Source: Streptomyces europaeiscabiei
Lineage (GTDB): Bacteria; Actinomycetota; Actinomycetes; Streptomycetales; Streptomycetaceae
Reading direction: 5' to 3'
NCBI RefSeq assembly: GCF_036346855.1
Contig: NZ_CP107841.1
Span: forward strand, 3,910,001-3,974,000
Length of the DNA stretch: 64,000 nucleotides
The position numbers and the translations under genes are program-made. Within the stretch, counting starts at the first letter, position 1, and every line of letters starts with the position of its first letter. Positions 26,138 to 34,768 of the stretch are shown in pieces. The notes beneath the pieces were generated by a model. The model was given only the letters and a program-made list of their open reading frames with translations. It made no database searches and was not told the origin of the DNA.

Positions 26138-26881
26138 CTACTCCGTACCGCGGCCGCGACCACGGCGCGCGCCCCGCGCCACGACCGCCGCCGCCGCGAC
26201 CCCGGCGAGGACCAGGCCGACCACCGCGTGGCGGGTGCCGGGGCCGGCACGCCGGGCGTCGTCCATGGAGTTGGCCGGATCGGCCGAGCCCCGCGCGCCG
26301 GCCGGATCGGCCGCCGCGAGCCGGGCCGCCGCTCCGCCACCGCCTGCGCGCACGGGCGCGACCGGGGAGGCGGGCGACGACGGCCGCGGGGAGTAAGCGG
26401 GCTTGGAGGCCGGTGGTTTGGAGGCCGGTGCTTTGGAGGCCGGTGCTTTGGAGGCCGGTGGTTTGGAGGCCGGTGGTTTGGAGGCCGGTGGTTTGGTGAA
26501 CGGTGGCTCGTTGGCGGCGGGCTTCCCGTCGCCGACCTTGATGGTCCCCGTGACCTTGTCTTCCTTGCCGTCGCAGGTGATCCGTACGCCGTAGGTACCG
26601 GGTTTGAGCGAGGACCGTACGCGGGTCTCCCCGGCAAGCGTGCCGAGGCTCCTGCCGCTGAGCTGGGTGAGCAGCGCGTCCGCGACGAACGCCTCCGACG
26701 CGGCCGTTCCGGACTTCCCCCCGCAGCCCTTGGCCCGCACCTGGATGTCGCTGCCTGGTGCCGGTGAGGCCGGCACCACCGAGACGTTTCCCGAGTCGGC
26801 CGCGTGGGCCGGGGGCGCCGACGCGGCCAGCGCGGCCGCGACCACCGCACCGGCGCAGAGAGTGACTCGCACTGAGCCCAT
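26138..26881 (-). CDS. Secreted surface protein with KPPAS repeats and C-terminal membrane anchor
   Basis: Protein of 247 aa encoded just before the class F sortase. A signal peptide (cleaved near AHAADSG) leads to a beta-rich domain of about 90 residues with two Cys (KGCGG, ITCDG). A low-complexity stretch of KPPAS/KAPAS pentapeptides (about residues 130-165) follows, then a hydrophobic C-terminal helix with an Arg-rich end. This order of domain, wall-spanning linker and tail resembles a sortase substrate, but I see no canonical sorting motif. The start has GGAGG at 6 bp spacing. The function is not known. Confidence 0.75.
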   Translation of the reverse strand: MGSVRVTLCAGAVVAAALAASAPPAHAADSGNVSVVPASPAPGSDIQVRAKGCGGKSGTAASEAFVADALLTQLSGRSLGTLAGETRVRSSLKPGTYGVRITCDGKEDKVTGTIKVGDGKPAANEPPFTKPPASKPPASKPPASKAPASKAPASKPPASKPAYSPRPSSPASPVAPVRAGGGGAAARLAAADPAGARGSADPANSMDDARRAGPGTRHAVVGLVLAGVAAAAVVARGARRGRGRGTE

Positions 26882-27007
26882 GGTGAACCTCCAGACACCT
26901 GAGACTCCCCCGCCGGACACCGAGCCGCATCCGGGGAGGTGCCGCGACTGCTCCGTACGGGTGTCCGGGGGTTTATCCGTGGTCCAGGTGCGCCCTGAGA
27001 CCCAGCG

Positions 27008-27087
27008 GGCTCAGTGGTGGGTCCCTCGGTGATTCAGCTGGCTCAGTGGTGGGTTCAGCAGTGGTTGAGCGGGGCTCAGTAGTGGGT
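27008..27087. repeat. Three spaced copies of a 15-bp repeat
   Basis: GGCTCAGTGGTGGGT occurs at 27008-27022 and 27040-27054, with a one-base variant at 27073-27087. The copies are about 32-33 bp apart, directly beyond the stop of the HAD gene. They are probably a decayed tandem duplication. Confidence 0.7.
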
Positions 27088-27867
27088 TCAGATGCGGTCG
27101 ACGAGGTCCGCGATCGAGTTCACGACCTTCGACGGGCGGTACGGGAACTTCTCGATCTGCGCGGAGGTCGTCAGGCCGGTGAGGACGAGGAAGGTCTCCA
27201 TCCCGGCCTCGATGCCCGCGAGGACGTCCGTGTCCATGCGGTCGCCGATCATCGCGCTGGTCTCGGAGTGCGCGCCGATCGCGTTCAGGCCGGTGCGCAT
27301 CATCAGCGGGTTCGGCTTGCCCGCGAAGTACGGCTTCTGCCCGGTCGCCTTGGTGATCAGCGCGGCCACGGCACCGGTCGCGGGCAGCGGGCCCTCCGTG
27401 GAGGGGCCGGTCTCGTCCGGGTTGGTGGCGATGAACCGGGCGCCGCCGTTGATCAGCCGTACCGCCTTCGTCATGGCCTCGAAGGAGTACGTGCGGGTCT
27501 CGCCGAGGACGACGTAGTCGGGCTGGTGATCGGTGAGGACGTACCCGATGTCGTGCAGGGCGGTCGTCAGGCCCGCCTCGCCGATGACGTACGCCGTGCC
27601 GCCGGGCCGCTGGTCGTCCAGGAACTGGGCGGTCGCCAGGGCGGAGGTCCAGATGTTCTCCACGGGCACGTCCAGGCCCATGCGGGCGAGGCGGGCGTGC
27701 AGGTCACGTGCCGTGTAGATCGAGTTGTTGGTGAGCACCAGGAAGGGGCGCCCGGATTCTCGCAGCCTCTTTATGAAGGCATCGGCGCCCGGGATCGGCA
27801 CGCCCTCGTGGATGAGCACACCGTCCATGTCGGTGAGCCACGACTCGATGGGCTTGCGCTCTGCCAT
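27088..27867 (-). CDS. HAD-IIA (NagD-like) phosphatase
   Basis: Cytoplasmic HAD-superfamily phosphatase of 259 aa. Motif I is LTDMDGVLIHEG with the nucleophile Asp, motif II VLTNNS, motif III Lys in FAGKPNP and motif IV MIGDRMDTD. The cap between motifs II and III is of the class IIA type. The substrate is probably a phosphorylated metabolite, as in NagD and p-nitrophenyl-phosphatase-like enzymes. The gene stands alone. Confidence 0.9.
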   Translation of the reverse strand: MAERKPIESWLTDMDGVLIHEGVPIPGADAFIKRLRESGRPFLVLTNNSIYTARDLHARLARMGLDVPVENIWTSALATAQFLDDQRPGGTAYVIGEAGLTTALHDIGYVLTDHQPDYVVLGETRTYSFEAMTKAVRLINGGARFIATNPDETGPSTEGPLPATGAVAALITKATGQKPYFAGKPNPLMMRTGLNAIGAHSETSAMIGDRMDTDVLAGIEAGMETFLVLTGLTTSAQIEKFPYRPSKVVNSIADLVDRI

Positions 27868-28080
27868 GTGCGGTCTCCTGCCGGCCTCTGCTGATTCCCG
27901 CCATACGTCCGTACACCCGGGTCCGCCCCAACCCTAGTGAGACCTGGCTGAAAAGAGGAGGCCGATCTTGGCCGCTGAGACCGCCCTCATCAGGTCAGCG
28001 GAGGTGTGTACGGAAGTGAGGGCGGCCGGTGGGGGCCGGCCCCAGCGGGGAGGCGGTGCGTGGGGGCGGGTGCTCCGAAG

Positions 28081-28953
28081 TCACCCGGCTCGTCTGCGGA
28101 CCGTCGCGACCAGCAGACCGCCGGCGGCGGAGAGAAGCAGAAGCCCGGTCACGTACGGCAGTGCCTCGCGCATTCCCGATGCGGCCAGTTCGTCAGGGCG
28201 CGCGTCGGGGCGCTGGTCGGGGCGCTCGTCGGGATACGGCCGCGGCTCGCCCCGTACAGCATCTCCGCCCTCCTTCGCCGCCCCGCCACTGTCCTGGCCG
28301 CCCTCCTCCTTCTCCCCTTCCGCTTCCTCTCCCTCCTCGCCGTCGGTGATGCGGAAGCGGTAGTCGTTCGACTCCCCCACCCACTCGCTGTCGTCGCCGC
28401 GCCGCTCGACCACGGCCGCGTTCGCCACGATGTCGTTCGGTACGGCCGCGTCGGAGGTCAGGGAGAGGCGGACCCTGACGGTGAGGGTGCGGCCGGGCGG
28501 CACGGTGAAGCCGGTACCGCCGCCGTCCCCGTCCCCGCCTAGGACACCGACCAGTTCGTCCGAGTCGGTCCGTTCGAAGGTCACCGGCCGGGGGGTCGTG
28601 TCCTTGGCGTCGTCGTAGAACTCCAGTTGCGGCTGCGTCCGCTTCAGCATGCGCGCGCCGTCGACCAGTACGACCACCGGGTGGATGTTCCCGCAGGTCC
28701 GGGAGGTGGTGTTGGTGAGCTCCAACGCCCAGGTGTGGAAGCCACCGCCGGCGACGTAGGTCGCGGGGCCGCCGCGGATACGGGTCCGGATGGGGAAGGC
28801 GCCGCCGTCGGCACCGGCGCAGGTGGGCCGCCGGTCGTCCAGGGCCGCGAGAGGGGGTCCGGGCGCGGGGGCACCGCCGAGCGCCGCCGCGGGACCACTG
28901 ACGAGGGCGGCTGCGGTGGCGAGGGCAAGGGTCAGACACGTACACAGTCGCAT
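28081..28953 (-). CDS. Secreted, C-terminally membrane-anchored protein of unknown function
   Basis: Protein of 290 aa. A signal peptide (RLCTCLTLALATAAALVSG) is followed by a beta-sandwich-like region of about 150 residues. It contains GGFHTWALELTNTTSRTCGN, a possible disulfide with PTCAGADG, and WVGESNDYRFRITDG. A Glu/Gly- and Arg/Pro/Asp-rich linker and a C-terminal helix (ALPYVTGLLLLSAAGGLLVA, cationic tail) follow. The layout is that of a wall-spanning surface protein. I do not recognise the family. The ATG at 28953 precedes the signal directly. Confidence 0.65.
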   Translation of the reverse strand: MRLCTCLTLALATAAALVSGPAAALGGAPAPGPPLAALDDRRPTCAGADGGAFPIRTRIRGGPATYVAGGGFHTWALELTNTTSRTCGNIHPVVVLVDGARMLKRTQPQLEFYDDAKDTTPRPVTFERTDSDELVGVLGGDGDGGGTGFTVPPGRTLTVRVRLSLTSDAAVPNDIVANAAVVERRGDDSEWVGESNDYRFRITDGEEGEEAEGEKEEGGQDSGGAAKEGGDAVRGEPRPYPDERPDQRPDARPDELAASGMREALPYVTGLLLLSAAGGLLVATVRRRAG

Positions 28954-29431
28954 GAACACATGACCATGCCATCTGCCTACAACACGAAGCCCCGCCACGC
29001 CTTGGGCCCGCGGGACTGGGACGGAAGACCGCCCGATCAGCGGAACAAAGAGCTGCCCCGGGGCGGGGGCTACGTCTTGGACACCGGGCAGGGACGCATC
29101 AGTCCATCTCAGGGGCACGGGGCCATCCGCCAGACACCGGGCACAGGCGCACCGGACCTGTCAGGGGCGCGGGGCCGACCCTCGAACACCGGAGAAGGGG
29201 CACACCGGCCCTTCTCAGAGACACGGGGCCATCCGCCAGACACCGGGCAGGGGCGCACCGGCCCTTCTCAGAGACGGGGTCACCTCTTGGACCCCGCGAA
29301 GGCCCGCGCCGGTCCTTTCAGGGGCGCGGGGAACTGCGCGAGCAACCACGCACAACCCGCAGCCGCCAGCCGCCCCACTCCCCCGACGGCGAACCGGCGC
29401 CCCGAAGAGACCTCACCCGACCGCCCCGTCC
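28954..29431. repeat. Intergenic repeat-rich region with palindrome half-copy 3
   Basis: No gene is supported in these 478 bp. The phrase GGGGCCATCCGCCAGACACC occurs twice (near 29119 and 29225), followed in one or both by CGGGCA and GCGCACCGG blocks. At 29314-29347 lies the CTTTCAGGGGCGCGGGGAAC form of the palindrome family seen elsewhere in the window, here as a single arm. Confidence 0.6.
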
Positions 29432-30613
29432 TCACCCGTCCGCACGCCCGAACAACGGCGCCAACAGCAACTGAGCAGCCCCCTCCGCAACAGCCGCCCG
29501 ACCGCCGGAGGCAACCCGCACGGGCACGGCCGGATCCTCCCCCTGCCGCCGAGCCCACTCGTCGAGCACGAACCCCACCCCCCGCACGAACGCGTCGGGA
29601 TGGGCCTCGACCGTGCGCCCCCCGAGCAGCACGAGTTCGATGTCGAGCAGCCCGACAAGATTCGCGACGCCCGCGCCGAGCACCCGCGCCGCCTCGTCCA
29701 CGTCCCCCCGCGCCACCGCCGCGAGGCACAGCGCCTCTATGCACCCCCGGTTCCCGCACTCGCACAACGGCCCGTCCAGCTGGACGACCTGATGCCCGAA
29801 CTCCCCGGCCCGGGTCCGGGCCCCCCGGTGCACCGCCCCGTCGATCACGAGCCCAGCCCCCAGCCCCGTACCGAGGTGGAGGTAGGCGAAGGACCCGTGC
29901 GCCCCCGCGACCGCCGCGAGACCGAGCGCCGCCGCGTTGGTGTCCTTGTCCACCACCACCGGCATCCCCAGCCGCCGTGCCAGCGCCGCCCGCAGCGGAA
30001 ACCCGTCCCACTCCGGGAACCCGGTGACCCGGTGCAGCACGCCGTGCAGATGATCGAGGGGGCCGGGCAGAGCGACTCCGACACCGAGCACGGGGAGGAG
30101 AGAGGAGCCGTACGGATCGGGCTCGGCGTCGACCGGCGCCGCGCGACGGCCCTCGCTCGCGCCCGCCAGCAGCGCCTCCACCTCGCGCGCCGCGCCCTCG
30201 ACCACGGCGTCCGCCCCGGCCCCCAGGTTCAGCGGCGCCCGCCGCTCCGCGACCACCGTGCCGGTCAGGTCACAGAGCACGGCCGTCAGCTCGTCGCGGT
30301 CGAGGTGGAGGCCGACCGCGTGCCCGGCGTCGGGCACGAGCCGCAGCACGGTGCGCGGCTTGCCCCCGGTGGACGCCCGGTACCCCGCCTCCGTCAGGAG
30401 CCCGTCCGCACGCAGCCGGGCGGTGATCTTGCTGACGGCCTGCGGGGTGAGCCCCGTCCGCTCCGCCAGTTCGAGCCTGCTTATCCCGGCCATCCCGGCG
30501 CCGCGCAGCAGGTCGAGCACCAGCGCCCCGTTGTGGCTGCGCAGGGCGAGCAGATTCACGCCGGTCACTCCTGCGGTACGCCCGCTCCCGTTGCCGTTCC
30601 GGTTGCCGTTCAC
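29432..30613 (-). CDS. ROK-family transcriptional regulator
   Basis: Regulator of 393 aa. The N-terminal MarR-like helix-turn-helix (ISRLELAERTGLTPQAVSKI followed by TARLRADGLL) is joined to a ROK sugar-kinase-like domain. Sugar/ATP blocks VVDKDTNAAALG and LHLGTGLGAGLVIDG and the zinc motif CECGNRGCIE are visible. It is probably a sugar-responsive repressor. It is divergent from a Gfo/Idh oxidoreductase gene with only about 50 bp between them, which contains an inverted repeat. That suggests it controls this oxidoreductase operon and itself. Confidence 0.88.
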   Translation of the reverse strand: MNGNRNGNGSGRTAGVTGVNLLALRSHNGALVLDLLRGAGMAGISRLELAERTGLTPQAVSKITARLRADGLLTEAGYRASTGGKPRTVLRLVPDAGHAVGLHLDRDELTAVLCDLTGTVVAERRAPLNLGAGADAVVEGAAREVEALLAGASEGRRAAPVDAEPDPYGSSLLPVLGVGVALPGPLDHLHGVLHRVTGFPEWDGFPLRAALARRLGMPVVVDKDTNAAALGLAAVAGAHGSFAYLHLGTGLGAGLVIDGAVHRGARTRAGEFGHQVVQLDGPLCECGNRGCIEALCLAAVARGDVDEAARVLGAGVANLVGLLDIELVLLGGRTVEAHPDAFVRGVGFVLDEWARRQGEDPAVPVRVASGGRAAVAEGAAQLLLAPLFGRADG

Positions 30614-30643
30614 ACCCCCATTGTCCCTCGCGCTTGCACTTTG

Positions 30644-30656
30644 GCAACAGCGTTGC
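30644..30656. promoter_or_regulatory. Inverted repeat in the ROK / oxidoreductase divergent gap
   Basis: GCAAC-AGC-GTTGC is a perfect 5-bp inverted repeat in a gap of about 50 bp between divergent starts. It is a candidate operator for the ROK regulator; binding is inference. Confidence 0.45.
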
Positions 30657-30669
30657 TTAAGTGGAGGGT

Positions 30670-31755
30670 ATGACAGGCACCAGCACAGGTAGGACCCCTC
30701 GCGTCGCCCTGGTCGGCTACGGCCTCGCCGGCTCCGTCTTCCACGCCCCGCTGATCGCCGCGACGCCGGGCCTGGTCCTCGACACGGTCGTCACATCGAA
30801 CCCGGAGCGGCAGGCACAGGCCCGCGCCGAGTTCCCCGAGGTGCGGTTCGCGGCCACGGCCGACGAGCTGTGGGACCGGGCGGACGAGCTGGACCTGGTC
30901 GTCGTCGCCTCCCCGAACAGGACGCACGTCCCGATCGCCACCGCCGCCCTGGAGGCGGGCCTCGCGGTCGTCGTCGACAAGCCCGTCGCCGGTACGGCGG
31001 CCGAGGCGCGCGAGCTGGCCACCCTCGCGGACTCCCGCGGCCTGCTTCTCTCCGTCTTCCAGAACCGCCGCTGGGACAACGACTTCCTGACCCTCCGGAA
31101 GCTCCTCGCCGACGGCGAGCTGGGCGAGATCCGCCGCTTCGAGTCCCGCTTCGAACGCTGGCGCCCCCAACTCAAGGGCGGCTGGCGCGAGTCCGGCGAC
31201 CCGGCAGAGATCGGAGGTCTCCTCTACGACCTGGGCAGCCATGTCGTCGACCAGGCCCTCACCCTCTTCGGCCCCGCAACCCTCGTGTACGCCGAGTCCG
31301 ACCTCCGCCGCCCCGGCGCCGAGACGGACGACGACACGTTCATCGCCGTCACCCACGCGAGCGGCGTCCGCTCCCACTTCCACGCCTCCGCCGTCACCCC
31401 CCGACTCGGCCCGCGCTTCCGCGTGCTGGGCTCCGAGGCGGGCTACGTCAAGTACGGCCTCGACCCCCAGGAAGCAGCCCTCCGAGAAGGCGAGCGCCCC
31501 GCCCCCGGCGTCGCCTGGGGCCTGGAGCCCGAAGGCCTCTGGGGCCGCGTCGGCGCCGGCGACTCCCCCCTGACCGACGGCGGCCGCCCCGTCCCGACCC
31601 TCCCGGGCGACTACCCCGCGTACTACACGGCCGTGGCCGCCGCCCTGCACGGCACCGGCGAGAACCCGGTCACGGCACACGAGGCGGCCGCCGCGCTGGA
31701 CGTACTGGAGGCGGCGCGCAGGTCGGCGAGCGAAGGCGTGGCGGTGAAGCTGTGA
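30670..31755 (+). CDS. Gfo/Idh/MocA-family oxidoreductase
   Basis: NAD(P)-dependent oxidoreductase of about 361 aa acting on a sugar, inositol or related compound. The Rossmann motif ALVGYGLAGSVFHAPLI is followed by LVVVASPNRTHVPIA and VDKPVAGTAAEA, with the conserved Lys of the E/DKP motif. The later DLGSHVVDQAL carries the His typical of the substrate domain. The start could be GTG 30661 or ATG 30670; the gap to the divergent ROK gene is very short, so a leaderless message is possible. The stop overlaps the next gene by 4 bp (GTGA). Confidence 0.88.
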   Translation: MTGTSTGRTPRVALVGYGLAGSVFHAPLIAATPGLVLDTVVTSNPERQAQARAEFPEVRFAATADELWDRADELDLVVVASPNRTHVPIATAALEAGLAVVVDKPVAGTAAEARELATLADSRGLLLSVFQNRRWDNDFLTLRKLLADGELGEIRRFESRFERWRPQLKGGWRESGDPAEIGGLLYDLGSHVVDQALTLFGPATLVYAESDLRRPGAETDDDTFIAVTHASGVRSHFHASAVTPRLGPRFRVLGSEAGYVKYGLDPQEAALREGERPAPGVAWGLEPEGLWGRVGAGDSPLTDGGRPVPTLPGDYPAYYTAVAAALHGTGENPVTAHEAAAALDVLEAARRSASEGVAVKL

Positions 31756-32246
31756 CTGTGACAAGCGACGCCACCACCCCCACCGTCCCGAGCATCGACG
31801 AACTCGAAGCCCAGGAACGCCGTCTGGTGCTCCCCCGGTTCACGTACGAGGACGCCTGGACCCTGGGCTCCCTGCTGGTGGACCTGGCCCGCGAGCGCGA
31901 CGCCCCCGTCGCCGTCGACATCCGCCGCGGCCCCCAACAGCTCTTCCACGCCGCCCTCCCCGGCTCGACCCCGGACAACGACGCCTGGATCGACCGCAAA
32001 CGCCGCGTCGTGGAGCGCTACGCCAACTCCTCCTACCTCGTCGGCGCCCGCTTCCGGGCCAAGGGCACGACCTTCGAAGCCTCGTCCCGCCTGGACCCCG
32101 ACCACTACGCGGCCCACGGCGGCTCCTTCCCCCTGGCGGTGGAGGGAGCGGGCGTGATCGGCACGGTCACGGTCTCGGGCCTGCCCCAACTGGAGGACCA
32201 CACGATGGTGGTGGAGGCCCTGGAACGCTTCAAGGACACGCTGTAG
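31752..32246 (+). CDS. Heme-degrading-domain (UPF0303/HbpS-like) protein
   Basis: Cytoplasmic protein of 164 aa. Its TLGSLLVDLARERDAPVAVDI core, the DIRRGPQQLFHAALPGSTPD segment and the closing GVIGTVTVSGLPQLEDHTM fit the GlcG/HbpS-like heme-degrading-domain family (UPF0303 branch). The GTG start overlaps the oxidoreductase stop (GTGA), so the two are cotranslated. In this family the true ligand is often unknown. The pairing with an oxidoreductase under a ROK regulator suggests sugar catabolism rather than heme. Confidence 0.78.
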   Translation: MTVTSDATTPTVPSIDELEAQERRLVLPRFTYEDAWTLGSLLVDLARERDAPVAVDIRRGPQQLFHAALPGSTPDNDAWIDRKRRVVERYANSSYLVGARFRAKGTTFEASSRLDPDHYAAHGGSFPLAVEGAGVIGTVTVSGLPQLEDHTMVVEALERFKDTL

Positions 32247-32252
32247 CCACGG

Positions 32253-32362
32253 AGTTCGGACCGCGCCCCTTGTCTTCCAGGGGCGCGGCGAACTACGCGG
32301 TGCCTTGGGGCCGAGGAGAACTGCACGCTCTTAGGGGCGCGGGGAACTGCGCGACAAGCCAC
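32253..32362. repeat. Intergenic palindromic element, copy 4
   Basis: Two partly decayed arms occur here: CAGGGGCGCGGCGAACT around 32279 and TAGGGGCGCGGGGAACTGCG at 32333-32352. Both are the same family as the copies at 2323, 23530 and 29314. It lies between convergent genes. Confidence 0.6.
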
Positions 32363-32431
32363 AACGAACCCGCAGCCGCCAACACCCCACAGCCCCCAAC
32401 CCCTTAGGCACCCGGCCCCCAAGCGGAGCGC

Positions 32432-33298
32432 CTACGCATCCTTGAATTCCTGCCTCTGCCGCCCAAGCCCGTCGATCTCCAGCTCGACCACAGCCCCGGC
32501 CCGAAGGAACGGCTTCGGCTCGGGCTCCCCCAGAGCCACCCCCGCCGGCGTCCCCGTGTTGATGACATCCCCGGGATAGAGCGTCATGAACTGACTGACG
32601 TACCGCACGACCTCACTCACCGCGAAGATCTGCTCCCCGGTGGTCCCGTCCTGCTTCAACTCCCCGTTGACCCACAGCCGCAGCCCCAGCTTCTGCGGAT
32701 CGGGAACCTCGTCCGCGGTCACCAGCCACGGCCCCAGCGGATTGAACGTCTCGCAGTTCTTGCCCTTGTCCCACGTGCCCCCGCGCTCCAGCTGGAACTC
32801 CCGCTCGGACACGTCGTGCGACACGGCGTACCCGGCGACATGCGCGAGCGCCGCCTCACGCGACTCGACGTACCGGGCCGTACGCCCGATCACGACCGCG
32901 AGCTCGACCTCCCAGTCGGTCTTGGTCGACCCACGGGGCACGAGCACCGTGTCGTGGGGCCCGACCACCGTGTCCGCCGCCTTGAAGAAGATCACCGGCT
33001 CGGCGGGCGGCTCGGCCCCCGTCTCACGCGCGTGGTCGTGGTAGTTGAGCCCGATGCAGACGATCTTGCCGATACGGGCGACCGGCGGCCCGATCCGCAG
33101 CCCCGCCCCGTCCAGGACGGGCAGCTCACCGCTCTCGGCCGCCGCCCGGACCCGCCCGAGCGCCTCCTCGTCCGCGAGCAGCGTGCCGTCGATGTCCGGC
33201 ACGACGCCCGACAGGTCCCGCAGGACTCCTTCGGCGTCGAGCAGCGCGGGGCGCTCCGCACCCGCCGTACCGACTCGCAGCAGCTTCATGGTCGCCAT
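32432..33298 (-). CDS. Fumarylacetoacetate hydrolase (FAH) family protein
   Basis: Cytoplasmic metal-dependent enzyme of 288 aa. The FAH catalytic domain starts at GKIVCIGLNYHDHARETG and continues with EPVIFFKAADTVVG, the metal-binding acidic residues in TDWEVELAVVIG, and the closing TGTPAGVALGEP. Related enzymes include ureidoglycolate lyase, oxaloacetate decarboxylase and 2-keto-4-pentenoate hydratase-like proteins; the exact reaction cannot be told. ATG 33289 is an alternative start three codons in. Confidence 0.85.
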   Translation of the reverse strand: MATMKLLRVGTAGAERPALLDAEGVLRDLSGVVPDIDGTLLADEEALGRVRAAAESGELPVLDGAGLRIGPPVARIGKIVCIGLNYHDHARETGAEPPAEPVIFFKAADTVVGPHDTVLVPRGSTKTDWEVELAVVIGRTARYVESREAALAHVAGYAVSHDVSEREFQLERGGTWDKGKNCETFNPLGPWLVTADEVPDPQKLGLRLWVNGELKQDGTTGEQIFAVSEVVRYVSQFMTLYPGDVINTGTPAGVALGEPEPKPFLRAGAVVELEIDGLGRQRQEFKDA

Positions 33299-33441
33299 CT
33301 CCCTCGATCGTCCGCAGCCCGACCGATGGGTGCAGCCATCGGAGGACTGGTCGATCCTCCAAGCTCACGGTCCACTCCGCAATACCTGGTTCACGGACTG
33401 GACCGCTCCCGCCACAGGCCCAGGCCAGGCCCAGGCCGGGT

Positions 33442-34221
33442 CTACCGGGCGACGGCCGCCGCCGGCGCGCCCGCGGCGGCCCCGGCCGCGGGCAGGGGGT
33501 AGAGGAACGCCCGCTCCACCGCACTCCACGTCGTACTGGTCACCACGTACAACGCGGCCGCCAGCGGCACCACCGCCACGCTGACCAGCGTGAAGAAGGA
33601 CATGAACGGCATGAACTTGCTGACGGCTCCCATGCTCGCCGCCATCCCGGGCATCTGCTCGTCCGACACGGCCGGCATCCCGGCCGTACCCGCCGCCATC
33701 ATCCGCTTCGTACGCCGGAAGTTGAACACCGCGACCCCCGTGACGATCACGAACAGCCCCACATAGACGAGCCCCTGCGGCCCGAACACGCCGCCGTCTC
33801 CCAGCGCGTCGTGCCAGCGGTCGCCGAGCGGGGCCGCGAAGAGCTTGTGGGTGAGGAGGGCGTTGGCCTCGCCGCCGATGGTCCGGTTGGAGAACAGGTG
33901 GTAGAGGAGGAAGAAGGCCGGGAGCTGGCAGAGGCTGGGCAGGCAGCCGGACAGCGGCGACACCTTCTCCTTCGTGTGCAGCTCCAGCATGGCCTTCTGC
34001 AGCTTCTCCGGGTTCTTCGCGTGCTTCTTCCGCAGCTCCGCGATCTGCGGCTGCAACGCGACCCGCGCCCGCTGCCCCCGCGCCGCCGCCCGGGACAGGG
34101 GGTGCACGAGCAGTCGTACGAGTGCTGTGAACAGGACGATCGCGACGGCCGTCGCGGAGGCGTGGAACAGCGGCTGGAGCAGATCGGCGAGGTGCGCGAC
34201 AAGGTCGGCGAAAACGGACAT
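33442..34221 (-). CDS. YidC/Oxa1-family membrane insertase (paralogue)
   Basis: Polytopic protein of 259 aa. YidC blocks are ATAVAIVLFTALVRLLVHPL, then the cationic RAAARGQRARVALQPQIAEL and the long amphipathic KKHAKNPEKLQKAMLELHTK. CLPSLCQLPAFFLLYHLFSN and a terminal helix pair follow. The loop with KFMPFMSFFTLVSVAVVPLA is typical of the Oxa1 fold. It is shorter than the YidC encoded near the chromosomal origin and lacks a long basic tail, so it is probably a second copy. GGAGGG precedes the ATG. Confidence 0.85.
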   Translation of the reverse strand: MSVFADLVAHLADLLQPLFHASATAVAIVLFTALVRLLVHPLSRAAARGQRARVALQPQIAELRKKHAKNPEKLQKAMLELHTKEKVSPLSGCLPSLCQLPAFFLLYHLFSNRTIGGEANALLTHKLFAAPLGDRWHDALGDGGVFGPQGLVYVGLFVIVTGVAVFNFRRTKRMMAAGTAGMPAVSDEQMPGMAASMGAVSKFMPFMSFFTLVSVAVVPLAAALYVVTSTTWSAVERAFLYPLPAAGAAAGAPAAAVAR

Positions 34222-34381
34222 GGGTGGGAGCCCTCCAGGGGTCTCGTCGTGCCAGGAAGTCGTCAATCCGGAGACGCGACGTCGTTCGGTGACGTCGTCG
34301 GGTGATGTCGTCCGGTGACCGGGGCATGGCGCGACGGCCCGCGAGAAGGGGCACGTGCAGTCAGGTGGCTGGGAGCGTGCC

Positions 34382-34726
34382 CTACGCGGTGGCCGTCAGG
34401 AGGGCACGTCCGGGCGCCCTGGGCCGCGTACGGCCGCGTGCGTCGGGATCGCGTTGGGACAGGAACGCCGTACGGCGCTCACGGTCCCGTATGGCTGTCC
34501 GTACGCGTGTACGGGGTACGACGGGCGCGCAGCGCGAGGCGATCACCGCGCAGGCGGCGAACGCGGAGCCGGCGGCGGCGGTCGCGGCGAAGGCGACGGC
34601 CGCGGAGAGCGTGCCGCTGTCGAGGACGGCGACCTCGAAGAGGAGCAGCAGAAGGATCGCGGCGGGACGTGCACCGACCCAGTCACGGATCACGGCTCTC
34701 CCCCTCTCCATTCGGTCGCGGCTCAC
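34382..34726 (-). CDS. Small membrane protein (DUF6412-like)
   Basis: Protein of up to 114 aa with two hydrophobic helices (PAAILLLLLFEVAVLDSGTL and AVAFAATAAAGSAFAACAV) and a long Arg-rich tail. This pattern, and its place just upstream of a YidC paralogue on the same strand, recall DUF6412 proteins of Streptomyces; that name is from memory. GTG 34726 or ATG 34711 could be the start. Function is unknown. Confidence 0.55.
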   Translation of the reverse strand: MSRDRMERGRAVIRDWVGARPAAILLLLLFEVAVLDSGTLSAAVAFAATAAAGSAFAACAVIASRCAPVVPRTRVRTAIRDRERRTAFLSQRDPDARGRTRPRAPGRALLTATA

Positions 34727-34768
34727 CCGGACTCACGGGCCCACTCGGGCGTACTCGCACACATGCTC

